Made by a program: the position numbers and the translations under genes | Notes under the pieces: model-generated | What the model was told of the DNA's origin: nothing | Seen by the model: only the letters and a program-made list of their open reading frames with translations | Databases searched by the model: none | Part shown: positions 8,128-15,490 of the stretch, one piece after another | Layout of the letters: the number at the start of each line of letters is the position of its first letter | How positions within the stretch are numbered: position 1 is the stretch's first letter | DNA from: an uncultured Acetatifactor sp. | Lineage (GTDB): Bacteria; Bacillota; Clostridia; Lachnospirales; Lachnospiraceae | Assembly (NCBI GenBank): GCA_910578185.1 | Contig: CAJTPN010000015.1 | Span: 1 to 64,000, forward strand | DNA length: 64,000 nucleotides | Direction of reading: 5' to 3'

Positions 8128-9305
8128 TGATAGATAAGGATGCTATGGATGAACTGAAAGAAAGTTTTCAACAAATGCTGGATCAGGATTTGATACAGAT
8201 CGTACTCAGCAACAGCCGCAATGAGGCACAGGGCATAAAAGTGAAAATTCGGCCGGTTATGATCAAGGGGGGCTTGCGTTTTCAGGAGACTATATACCGG
8301 GGAACAAAGGTATTTCATTCCAATCACGAAAAGGAAGAAATGCAGGAGCGGCTGTGTGATTATATGCAAAACCTTTTTCGACAGGCGCAAATGATTGGTG
8401 CGTCTGAGATTGTTACGGCATTGGTGAGTAAGAAAGGCGCCGTATCGGTGAAGCACCGGCGTACAAACAGAGACAGGGAACAGGCGCAGAAGCCCAAAGA
8501 CCTGTCCCATGACCGCTCCAAACGGTATATCCTGCAGGAAGGGCAGCCGGTGGACTTCCTGATCGGCCTGGGAGTTCAGACGCCGGACGGGCATATTGTG
8601 AGGGCAAAGTATGATAAATTTCGCCAGATAAACCGATATTTGGAATTTATAGAGGATATTTTGGATAAGCTTCCTGATAACAGAACCATAAGAATTGTGG
8701 ATTTTGGCTGTGGGAAGTCTTATTTAACATTTGCCATGTATTATTACTTATGCAGACTTTCTCACAGAGATATTAAAGTAACGGGATTGGATTTGAAGGC
8801 AGATGTGATTGAACATTGTAACAGGCTGGCAGAGAAACTTGGTTATGACAGGCTTGGCTTTTGTCAGGGAGATATCGGAAGTTTTCAGGAAACGGAACCG
8901 GTGGACATGGTGGTTACGCTCCATGCCTGTGACAAAGCTACGGACTATGCGCTGGAGAAGGCAGTTAAGTGGGGGGCCGCCGTCATTATGGCGGTGCCCT
9001 GCTGTCAGCATGAACTGAATGGTCAGATATCCTGTGAGGAGCTGAAACCGGTATTGAGATACGGTGTGATCAAAGAACGGATGGCGGCGTTGATCACCGA
9101 TGCACTTCGGGCCGATTTGCTGGAATGTAACGGATATGACGTACAGATCCTGGAGTTTATTGACATGGAGCATACCCCGAAAAATCTGATGATTCGGGCG
9201 GTGAGATCTTCCAGGATGCGTCCCAAAAACGATGTACAGGCTGCGGCATTGGATCGCACCATGGAGTTTTTGCATGTAAATCCTGTTTTGAAGGAGTTGC
9301 TATGA
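8127..9305 (+). CDS. class I SAM-dependent methyltransferase (Methyltransf_32-like)
   Basis: 392 residues. The N-terminal third (about 1-170) is a separate charged domain; the Rossmann methyltransferase fold follows, with motif I VDFGCGKSYLTFAMY near residue 190, an acidic motif II (GLDLK), and a characteristic LHACDKATD and VPCCQHE pair near residues 270 and 292. That combination matches the Methyltransf_32 group, some members of which act on RNA; the substrate here is unknown. It is coupled to its upstream neighbour through TGATG and overlaps the next gene by 4 bases (ATGA type), so three genes are translated in series. Confidence 0.75.
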   Translation: MIDKDAMDELKESFQQMLDQDLIQIVLSNSRNEAQGIKVKIRPVMIKGGLRFQETIYRGTKVFHSNHEKEEMQERLCDYMQNLFRQAQMIGASEIVTALVSKKGAVSVKHRRTNRDREQAQKPKDLSHDRSKRYILQEGQPVDFLIGLGVQTPDGHIVRAKYDKFRQINRYLEFIEDILDKLPDNRTIRIVDFGCGKSYLTFAMYYYLCRLSHRDIKVTGLDLKADVIEHCNRLAEKLGYDRLGFCQGDIGSFQETEPVDMVVTLHACDKATDYALEKAVKWGAAVIMAVPCCQHELNGQISCEELKPVLRYGVIKERMAALITDALRADLLECNGYDVQILEFIDMEHTPKNLMIRAVRSSRMRPKNDVQAAALDRTMEFLHVNPVLKELL

Positions 9306-10888
9306 AAAAAAGTGTGCTCAAAATGTTGGTTTTTTTTGTCACTTTTCTGCTGGCACTGGTGATCGTGAGCAGAATTATGAATAAAGGACATGACAATCTG
9401 ACCATGGAGATGGCGCCTGCAACGCTGCCGTTAGTAACCATGGTTATGGATGGGGTGGAATATAACAGACTTTACGGATATACTTTGGATTCCGACGTGT
9501 CTTTTCAGAGGGATACCGTGACCGTACTGGGGGAGGCCAGAGATACGGGATTTGTGGTGGATACTTTTGGGCAGGAAGTGGTCGGGATATCCATGGAGGT
9601 GCGGACCATAGACGGTTCTCGCTTGATTGAGAATAACCAGATCAAAGATATTAAAATTGATAATGACAGAATATGGGGAAATATTGTGCTGAAGGACCTG
9701 ATAGAGCGTGACAGGGAGTATTCCCTTGCCATTTTACTGGAAATGGAGGGGGGTGGACGAGCTGTCTATTATACAAGGGTTCTGTGGGCGACAGGTTTTC
9801 ACGCGGCGGAGAAGCTGAATTTTTGCGTGGATTTTCATGATAAGTTATATGATAAGGAGGCTGCAAGGGAACTTACAAAATATCTGGAGACCGACCCCAA
9901 GCTGGAAGATAACAGCTCTTTTCACAAGGTAAATATTCATAGCAGTTTCCGGCAGATTACCTGGGGTGACCTGGGGGTCAGGGAAGTGAGCAAAGCGGTG
10001 CCGCGCTTTATGGAGATTGCGGAGCAGACGGCGACCTTGAGATCCAATTATGTCGTATCTACAAAGGAAGGGGAATACACTGCTTATTATATGGTGGAAG
10101 AGTACTACCGCCTGCGCTATACCACGGATAGAATGTATCTGTTGGATTTTGAGAGAACCATGACACAGATACCGGACGCCGGAAAAATGTGCGGTAATGA
10201 CAAATTGCTCTTGGGTATCACAGATACGGAGATACCCATGGTGGAGAGCGAAGACGGAAATGTGGTTGTGTTTGAGGTGGCGGGAAGGCTTTTTAGCTAT
10301 GATGTGGAATCCAATAAGCTGGCAGTGATCTTTAGCTTTTATGATGCGGAGAATGCAGACCCTCGGACAATGAACCCCCAGCATAGTATTAGAATACTGG
10401 ATGTACATGAGGGCGGCGACGTTGAGTTTGTGGTTTATGGCTATATGAACCGGGGCAGACATGAGGGAGAGGTGGGAATCAGGATTTATACTTATCACAG
10501 TGCCCAGAATACCATAGAGGAACTGGTCTATATTCCCTACGACAAGACCTATTCGGTGCTTGCTGCCGAGATGGATCGGCTGATATACCTGAACCGTGAA
10601 CAGAAGCTTTATCTGGTGTTGAATCATGTGATGTATGGCGTGGATCTGGGGGAAAAGACCTATTCCCGTCTGATTACATTGGATCAGGATGAAAAGCTCT
10701 TGGTTTCTGACAATTATAAGATAGCGGTTTGGGCGGACGGCGAAGATATTTATCACAGTACTTCCCTTCATATTCGCAATCTGGGTAATGATTCGGAGAA
10801 AATCGTATCCGTTGCGGCAGGGGAAAGCCATTCGGCCTTTGGGGTTCATGGAGGAGGATATTATATATGGAGTGGCTTATACCAGTGA
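9302..10888 (+). pseudogene. membrane-anchored protein, 5' part of a frameshifted gene
   Basis: The reading starts with a signal-anchor helix (residues 6-26) followed by an extracytoplasmic region rich in beta strands; from about residue 320 it resembles repeated propeller-like blades (for example VVVFEVAGRLFSYDVESNK). No known family is recognised. After about residue 513 the frame changes: the GGGG run at 10841-10844 separates this frame from the one that continues the same protein. The last 15 or so residues of this frame are therefore out-of-phase. It overlaps the methyltransferase stop by 4 bases. The break could be a real mutation, a slippage site or a sequence error. Confidence 0.65.
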
Positions 10889-11834
10889 TGTGAGGGAAGA
10901 AAGTTCCGGAAGAACCTTTTTCCCCATGTATAAGATATGTATTCGTAATGCTGCAGGCGAATTGTTAAAGGAATACAAGCACTCCGATATCTATGTGACG
11001 GATTGTATAATAGCGGACAATCAAATTACACTGGAGAGAATTGCACGGACTGAGTCGGGCGGATATAGAGAGCTGGAGCAGGATCACATTATGAACAATA
11101 CGGAGACAGATTTGGGAAAAAATGTGATTGTAGCCGTAAATATTGATAAGTATGAGCGATATGTGGAGATTCAGACCAGAAAAAATATTGACAGCAAGAC
11201 AGTTAAGATATTAACGCCCAAGGAAGTAGTTTATGAGGGCGGGAGAAGACTTGTTCTTGCGGATGACGGAAAGATCGCCAGATATTATGTCTATGGCTCC
11301 AAAGGTGTGGAGGGGATTTTTGTCTCGCCTGGAAGCGCCGTGGCTCTGGCAGACGCATCTGCGGGTGTGGTGGTAAGCGGAGACGGGGAGTGTGTTTGGC
11401 TGAGAGGGAATCGGGCTCCAAGAAATCAGATCATGGCCATTAGAGAAGAGGCGGCGACCTCGGAAAGGGGGGCTTTGGCGGTGTGTATTGACGCCATGCT
11501 TTCCTATGAAGGGATCAGCAGGAATTCCCAGGAGGATTTGGATCAGGGGAAGAAGGCGGTCAAAATATTGGAAGAGCATTTGCCGGGAGCCGTTGTGATG
11601 GATTTGACGGGCTGCAGCCTGGATATGGTGCTTTACTATGTGAACAAGGATATTCCGGTGCTGACCATTCTGGAGGATGGCACTGGTGTGTTGATCGTAG
11701 GATTTAACGAGACGGGGATAGGCATATTGAATCCACAGTTGGGTACGATTTACAGGGTGAGTATGAATGAGGCAAGGGAATGGTTTGGAGAAAACGGAAA
11801 TCAATTTATTACCTATCGCAGAGAAGGCCGATAA
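10788..11834 (+). pseudogene. 3' part of the frameshifted gene, degenerate C39-like C-terminus
   Basis: Open from an ATG at 10788, but sequence that continues the upstream protein begins at about 10845 (FMEEDIIYGVAYTSDV). Roughly 330 residues: more propeller-like beta segments, then from about position 11460 a domain resembling C39-type papain-fold peptidases (SERGALAVCIDAMLSYEG, then GVLIVGFNETGIGILNPQLG). The histidine normally before the LIVG strand and the Asp of the DP motif are not there (TGVLIVGF and NPQLG instead), so this domain is probably not a peptidase. If the frameshift is corrected, the whole protein is about 840 residues. Confidence 0.6.
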
Positions 11835-11843
11835 AATGGAGGG

Positions 11844-11860
11844 CGCAACCAAAAGTTGCG
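11844..11860 (+). terminator. weak intrinsic terminator-like hairpin
   Basis: CGCAAC (11844-11849) pairs with GTTGCG (11855-11860) and is followed by a short T-rich stretch (CATTTTCT). It sits 10 bases past the stop of the frameshifted gene. The 6-bp stem and mixed T-tract make this a weak terminator candidate. Confidence 0.3.
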
Positions 11861-11872
11861 GCACATTTTCTA

Positions 11873-11885
11873 TAGTTTCAAACTA
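11873..11885. promoter_or_regulatory. possible operator of the XRE regulator
   Basis: A perfect 13-bp inverted repeat TAGTTT-C-AAACTA lies 64 bases ahead of the XRE regulator start. XRE repressors often bind such short palindromes in their own promoter; the assignment is inferred from position. Confidence 0.35.
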
Positions 11886-11949
11886 AAATTGCTGGTGCAA
11901 CCGATAAAAGTGTGGTTTGATAGACTTAAACAAGAAAAGGAGCGGACGA

Positions 11950-12591
11950 ATGAATATTGAGATTGCAAATAGACTGGTGGATCTTAGAAAGAGGAACAAT
12001 CTCTCTCAGGAAGCGCTTGCGGAGAAGCTGGGGATCAGCAGACAGGCAGTGAGCAAATGGGAGAGGGCGGAAGCGTCTCCCGATACGGATAATTTGATCC
12101 TGCTGGCCAGGATATACGGAGTGTCCTTGGATGAATTGTTAAACACCGGGGATGCGATCCCAATGCCAGGTGTGGCGGACACGGAGGAACCTATCGTCAT
12201 TGTGGAAGAACATAAAAATATAGATTATCGTTTCCTTAGAAGATTTCCGTTGACGCTTGTGATAGTGCTTATATATGTATGCATGGGAGCAATCTGGGGA
12301 GGCTGGCATCCGGGCTGGATGCTCTTTTTCCTGCCAATTCTGTGGGAGACGGCAATCAAGGCAATAGAAAAAAAGGATGCAAAATATTTTGCATATCCTG
12401 TGCTGATGGCGTTTGTATATCTGTGCTTAGGGTTTTTCTGGTCACTCTGGCATCCCGGCTGGATTATCTTTTTCACCATACCTCTTTACTATACGTTGAC
12501 AGGTTATTTTAAGAGAATGTTCAGAGGACAGGGGCTGGAAATGGACGGCATCGTATGGCAGACAGAGGAGAAAAAAGGAAGAAAATGTTAG
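11950..12591 (+). CDS. XRE-family regulator with C-terminal membrane segments
   Basis: 213 residues. Residues 1-65 are a Cro/CI-type helix-turn-helix (LSQEALAEKLGISRQAVSKW recognition region). After a linker come two pairs of hydrophobic helices, each with a matching WHPGW motif (GGWHPGWMLFF and SLWHPGWIIFF), so the membrane part looks like an internal duplication. The DNA-binding domain is thus tethered to the membrane, consistent with sensing an envelope or membrane signal. The ATG at 11950 follows AAAAGGAGCGGACGA. It converges on queT across a strong shared terminator. Confidence 0.8.
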   Translation: MNIEIANRLVDLRKRNNLSQEALAEKLGISRQAVSKWERAEASPDTDNLILLARIYGVSLDELLNTGDAIPMPGVADTEEPIVIVEEHKNIDYRFLRRFPLTLVIVLIYVCMGAIWGGWHPGWMLFFLPILWETAIKAIEKKDAKYFAYPVLMAFVYLCLGFFWSLWHPGWIIFFTIPLYYTLTGYFKRMFRGQGLEMDGIVWQTEEKKGRKC

Positions 12592-12597
12592 ACTTTA

Positions 12598-12635
12598 CCC
12601 CCGCATCAAAGCTGTGTAATGCTCTGATGCGGGGG
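12598..12635. terminator. bidirectional intrinsic terminator
   Basis: A perfect 11-bp stem (CCCCCGCATCA 12598-12608, TGATGCGGGGG 12625-12635) with a 16-base loop lies between the convergent XRE and queT genes. T-rich sequence follows on the + side and a short AAAG-containing stretch lies on the other side, so it can serve both directions. Confidence 0.75.
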
Positions 12636-12647
12636 CATTTACTTTCT

Positions 12648-13139
12648 TTATATTTCCGGCTGGAGGAAAAGCGCCTTGGCGTATTTCTGCAAAGTAAATA
12701 GCAGCAGCATACCAAGCACGCCGCAGGAGAGAATCTCACCGGCGGTTACCGTCACAAAGGAAAGCCACAGCGGTTCGATACCGTAAGCAAACAGCAGGAC
12801 GGGGGGAACGATGAGAGCGTTGGCCACAATAGGAGGAATCGGCGCAAGCCATTTGTATTTGCGCAGTTTCCAGGTAAGTACGGCTCCGAGCAAGGTTGCG
12901 GCGGAGCCAAAGATAATGTCGGGCAGTGCCGCACCGATGAAAATGTTGGATAAAAGGCATCCCACAAATAGCCCAGGTATGGCAGCAGGCGTGAAAAAAG
13001 GTAAGATGGTAAGTGCTTCCGAGAAACGGAGTTGGACGGCATAGCTTGCCAGCCCCAGGGCGTTGGCCAGAAAGGTCAGCACAACATAAAGAGCGGCGAT
13101 GACCGCCGCGTGAGCGAGGTACAGAGTTTTTTTGTTCAT
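12648..13139 (-). CDS. queT: QueT-family queuosine precursor transporter
   Basis: 163 residues with five or six hydrophobic helices, matching the S-component-like QueT family that imports a queuosine precursor (preQ0/preQ1), probably with a shared ECF module encoded elsewhere. The motif QLRFSEALTILPFFTPAAIP is typical. The ATG at 13139 follows AAAGGAGAACAAAA; earlier in-frame codons lie inside the leader. A leader of about 180 bases and a good promoter precede it. Confidence 0.88.
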   Translation of the reverse strand: MNKKTLYLAHAAVIAALYVVLTFLANALGLASYAVQLRFSEALTILPFFTPAAIPGLFVGCLLSNIFIGAALPDIIFGSAATLLGAVLTWKLRKYKWLAPIPPIVANALIVPPVLLFAYGIEPLWLSFVTVTAGEILSCGVLGMLLLFTLQKYAKALFLQPEI

Positions 13140-13320
13140 TTTTTGTTCTCCTTTAGTTTTGTTTTTGCGCGGATAACGGGGCGAACGTTCGTCATGTCTG
13201 GATAAACGAAAGTTCAGCAAGTACCGCGACAGCTTTCGGCTTTTTGCGAAGCTGACGTCAGGAAGGTCTCGAACTGACGGATTATCTCAGGGTATGCTCT
13301 GTGTTTGCAGCATCCCCAAA
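13140..13320 (-). promoter_or_regulatory. structured leader of queT, candidate preQ1-type riboswitch
   Basis: The predicted transcript carries about 180 untranslated bases. On the minus strand it can form several helices: GTCAG...CTGAC around 13259-13280, AGCTTCG...CGAAAGCT around 13232-13254, and a long-range CGCGG/CCGCG pairing that leads into an A-rich stretch just before the ribosome binding site. An A-rich tail next to the Shine-Dalgarno is a feature of preQ1 pseudoknot switches, and queT genes are often under preQ1 control. I could not match the class I or class II consensus by eye, so the class is open. Confidence 0.4.
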
Positions 13321-13325
13321 AATTT

Positions 13326-13353
13326 ATTATACCACGGGTGAATGAAAAGTCAA
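13326..13353 (-). promoter_or_regulatory. queT promoter
   Basis: On the minus strand TTGACT (13348-13353) and TATAAT (13326-13331) are separated by 16 bases, a strong sigma-A promoter placing the transcription start near 13319. Confidence 0.65.
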
Positions 13354-13402
13354 GCGCGGGCGCATTTTTTGTTGCAAGATGCCTTAGGTTTGTTGTTATA
13401 TC

Positions 13403-13431
13403 TGGACGAAATATGAAAAATATGGTAAAAT
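13403..13431 (+). promoter_or_regulatory. promoter of the 13504 gene
   Basis: TGGACG (13403-13408) and TAAAAT (13426-13431) are spaced by 17 bases, about 70 bases upstream of the start codon. Together with the queT promoter and leader this accounts for the 364-base gap 13140-13503. Confidence 0.45.
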
Positions 13432-13503
13432 AACTATGTTTAAAGTAGGGGACAGTAAAAGTGTCATCCTATTTATCATAAAATGTACTAGGAGGCAAAA
13501 AAC

Positions 13504-14031
13504 GTGAAAACGGAAAAAATACCTATGTTGGTGGGGATAGTCATTATTATCCTGTTGGCATTTCTGATCATTTGGAAGGCGGATATTTTCGGCGTGTCGG
13601 AAAGTCGGCTGGAGCAGGACGCAAGGGAAAAACAAAAGATTGACAGTACTTGGGATGTTGCCCAAGCCGTCAATGAGGACATTGGAGCCATGCTGTTTTA
13701 CGATGAGGATAAGAAAGAATGCAATTATTCAATTTATCTGAGCAGATCTGGAGTCTCCTATGGTTACTTCTATGCCCAGGGAGGCCAGGACGATAGTATG
13801 GCAAATGGGGTAAAAGGGATTGCGTTTGAAGAAAAAGGAATCGTACTGTTATCACTGAATGGGGATAAAGTGTGTAAGGTAGTGATAGAAGAACAGTCTG
13901 ACCAAAAAGTGATTCAGGTAGATCCCGAGAAGCCCTTTGTGTTGGTGGTGCCTGTGGATTGCAATGAGATCACCATGTATGACGCCCAGGATCAGATTGT
14001 AACACTCTATGATACTGATAAGGAACAGTAG
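13504..14031 (+). CDS. membrane-anchored hypothetical protein
   Basis: 175 residues that I do not assign to a family. An N-terminal hydrophobic helix (residues 8-24) anchors a soluble, acidic outer domain of about 150 residues with alternating beta strands (CNYSIYLSRSGVSYGYFY). No lipobox cysteine is present at the end of the helix, so it is an anchored rather than lipidated protein. It stands alone between its own promoter and a strong terminator. The GTG just upstream (AAAACGTG) is part of the ribosome binding region; ATG 13504 follows AGGAGGCAAAAAACGTG. Confidence 0.65.
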   Translation: MKTEKIPMLVGIVIIILLAFLIIWKADIFGVSESRLEQDAREKQKIDSTWDVAQAVNEDIGAMLFYDEDKKECNYSIYLSRSGVSYGYFYAQGGQDDSMANGVKGIAFEEKGIVLLSLNGDKVCKVVIEEQSDQKVIQVDPEKPFVLVVPVDCNEITMYDAQDQIVTLYDTDKEQ

Positions 14032-14063
14032 TTTTAGCATGTGTTGCCGGTAAAATTTAAGAT

Positions 14064-14120
14064 ACCCCGGAAGGTGATGCCCATTTACAACCGGGCATTA
14101 CCTCCGGGGTGTTTCTTTTT
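14064..14120 (+). terminator. intrinsic terminator
   Basis: A long near-perfect hairpin with ACCCCGG (14064-14070) and CCGGGGT (14104-14110) at its base and GGTGATGCCC/GGGCATTACC further in, followed by GTTTCTTTTT. It ends the single-gene transcript of the 13504 gene. Confidence 0.8.
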
Positions 14121-14154
14121 GTCGGAAAAATTACTTTTTTAGGCGGAAATGAAG

Positions 14155-15162
14155 TTATGCAATTCGCTGTATCAGGATGGAAGCGTGATTGACGGCTTGG
14201 TTATCAACTCCCGTCCCAGCCAGGTTATCTGTGGTGGAAGACTTGCTGCGCAGAACTATCGTTGATCCGGCGGCAATGGAGGTGATAAACATGCCTGTTA
14301 ATTCTACGCGCTCTGTATCGGCTGCGTTATTGGAGTAAGTTCCAAAAAACGATAATGGATTTTCCAGGCCGTTGATGGCTACGGCATAAGCAATATTCAG
14401 TAACCCGGATGAGGGACGAATCAACAGGGAGTAGTCAATTCGGTAAATACCCTCTGTGTTAACTATGATTTCTGCCGTATTGGGCGTAAATGAAAAGTCT
14501 CCGGATTGAAATGCAAGCAGAAAGTTAACGGCGCCTTCCGGAGAGATATTCTGGAAGCCTCCCTGCATGACGGCATTAAAATACGCCGGTTTTATTCCGG
14601 GGCCTTCAGGTCCTATGTCGCCCTTAGGTCCTTGAGGCCCTACCGGCCCAATGTCGCCCTTAGGTCCTTGAGGGCCTTCGGGCCCAACATTGCCCCTGGG
14701 CCCTTGAGGTCCTACCGGCCCAACATCGCCTTTAGGCCCTTGAGGTCCTATGTCGCCCTTAGGCCCTTGAGGCCCTTCGGGCCCAACATTGCCCCTGGGT
14801 CCTTGAGGTCCTATCGGCCCAATGTCGCCCTTAGGTCCTTGAGGTCCTTCGGACCCTATGTCGCCCTTAGGTCCTTGAGGCCCTTCGGGCCCAACATCGC
14901 CCCTGGGTCCTTGAGGTCCTTCGGGCCCTATGTCGCCCCTGGGTCCTTGAGGTCCTTCGGGCCCTATGTCGCCCTTAGGCCCTTCTGGCCCAACATCGCC
15001 CCTGGGCCCTTGAGGTCCTTCGGGCCCTATGTCGCCCTTAGGCCCTTCTGGCCCAACATCGCCCCTGGGTCCTTGAGGCCCTTCGGGTCCCATCTCCCCC
15101 TTGGGGCCGGCAGGTCCTCGACAACAAGGATGAAAACATGGTTTGTTTTGATTATTCCACAT
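14155..15162 (-). CDS. collagen-like repeat protein with BclA-type C-terminal domain
   Basis: 335 residues from the ATG at 15162, which has GGAAGAGAG upstream; an ATG at 15180 gives 6 more residues with a weaker site. A short Cys-containing head (CFHPCCR) precedes about 58 uninterrupted Gly-X-Y triplets dominated by GPQGPRGDV/GPEGPKGDI blocks. The last ~145 residues form a predicted jelly-roll domain like the BclA C-terminus of Bacillus exosporium (start AYFNAVMQGG, then IYRIDYSLLI, end HASILIQRI). Such proteins form trimeric stalks on spores or cells. Location on a spore is plausible but not shown. The triplets are encoded by 12-36 bp near-identical repeats, so copy number may vary between strains. 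Confidence 0.85.
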   Translation of the reverse strand: MWNNQNKPCFHPCCRGPAGPKGEMGPEGPQGPRGDVGPEGPKGDIGPEGPQGPRGDVGPEGPKGDIGPEGPQGPRGDIGPEGPQGPRGDVGPEGPQGPKGDIGSEGPQGPKGDIGPIGPQGPRGNVGPEGPQGPKGDIGPQGPKGDVGPVGPQGPRGNVGPEGPQGPKGDIGPVGPQGPKGDIGPEGPGIKPAYFNAVMQGGFQNISPEGAVNFLLAFQSGDFSFTPNTAEIIVNTEGIYRIDYSLLIRPSSGLLNIAYAVAINGLENPLSFFGTYSNNAADTERVELTGMFITSIAAGSTIVLRSKSSTTDNLAGTGVDNQAVNHASILIQRIA

Positions 15163-15251
15163 TTTGTTTCTCTCTTCCATGGATGATATTCTTCTTTTTT
15201 ATCTTATGCGTAGAAGAACTGTGGGTGAGAGATGAGGGCATTTCTTTTTTT

Positions 15252-15280
15252 CATATAGTTTTTATATAAACATCTGACAA
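15252..15280 (-). promoter_or_regulatory. promoter of the collagen-like gene
   Basis: On the minus strand TTGTCA (15275-15280) and TATATG (15252-15257) are 17 bases apart. It looks like sigma-A rather than a late sporulation sigma factor, although I cannot rule out overlapping sporulation promoters. Confidence 0.4.
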
Positions 15281-15420
15281 CGCCGATAGCACCCTCGCTA
15301 AACTGCACGCAACCAGATCATTACCAAATAAGAATGAAGACTAACCCCTTTACAGCGGCTGTGCGAAGTTCAAGTAAAAGTTTGCATATTACAGCTTTAT
15401 TTTAGCAGCAAATGACCGCG

Positions 15421-15454
15421 AAAAACGGCATAACCTGAAAGCCATGCCGTTTTT
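15421..15454 (-). terminator. terminator of the murC-dnaD-dnaI-prs group
   Basis: AAAAACGGCAT (15421-15431) and ATGCCGTTTTT (15444-15454) form an 11-bp stem with flanking A and T runs that works in both directions; it lies about 36 bases beyond the prs stop. Confidence 0.75.
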
Positions 15455-15490
15455 AAAGATAGTTTTCATATTTTCTTATGAGCGTCGGAG

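Larger units (their letters stand above)
15163..15490. other. gap between prs and the collagen-like gene
   Basis: This 328-base stretch contains the minus-strand promoter of the collagen-like gene (15252-15280), an AT-rich leader and the terminator of the prs operon (15421-15454). No further coding sequence is visible. Confidence 0.6.

Noticed and set aside
13240..13320. TPP riboswitch before queT (CTGAGA motif)
   Set aside because: A GGGGATGC...CTGAGA stretch looks like the 5' half of a TPP switch, but the GAACCTGAT and GCGTAGGGA parts are missing and the gene is queT.
14600..15100. Possible CRISPR-like direct repeats
   Set aside because: The repeats code in frame for Gly-X-Y triplets with no unique spacers, and no cas gene is nearby.
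14506..15186. 226-codon + strand frame with RSLRSFGPYVAL-type repeats
   Set aside because: It is antisense to the Gly-X-Y repeats of the collagen-like gene, so its periodicity is only the reverse image of that repeat.
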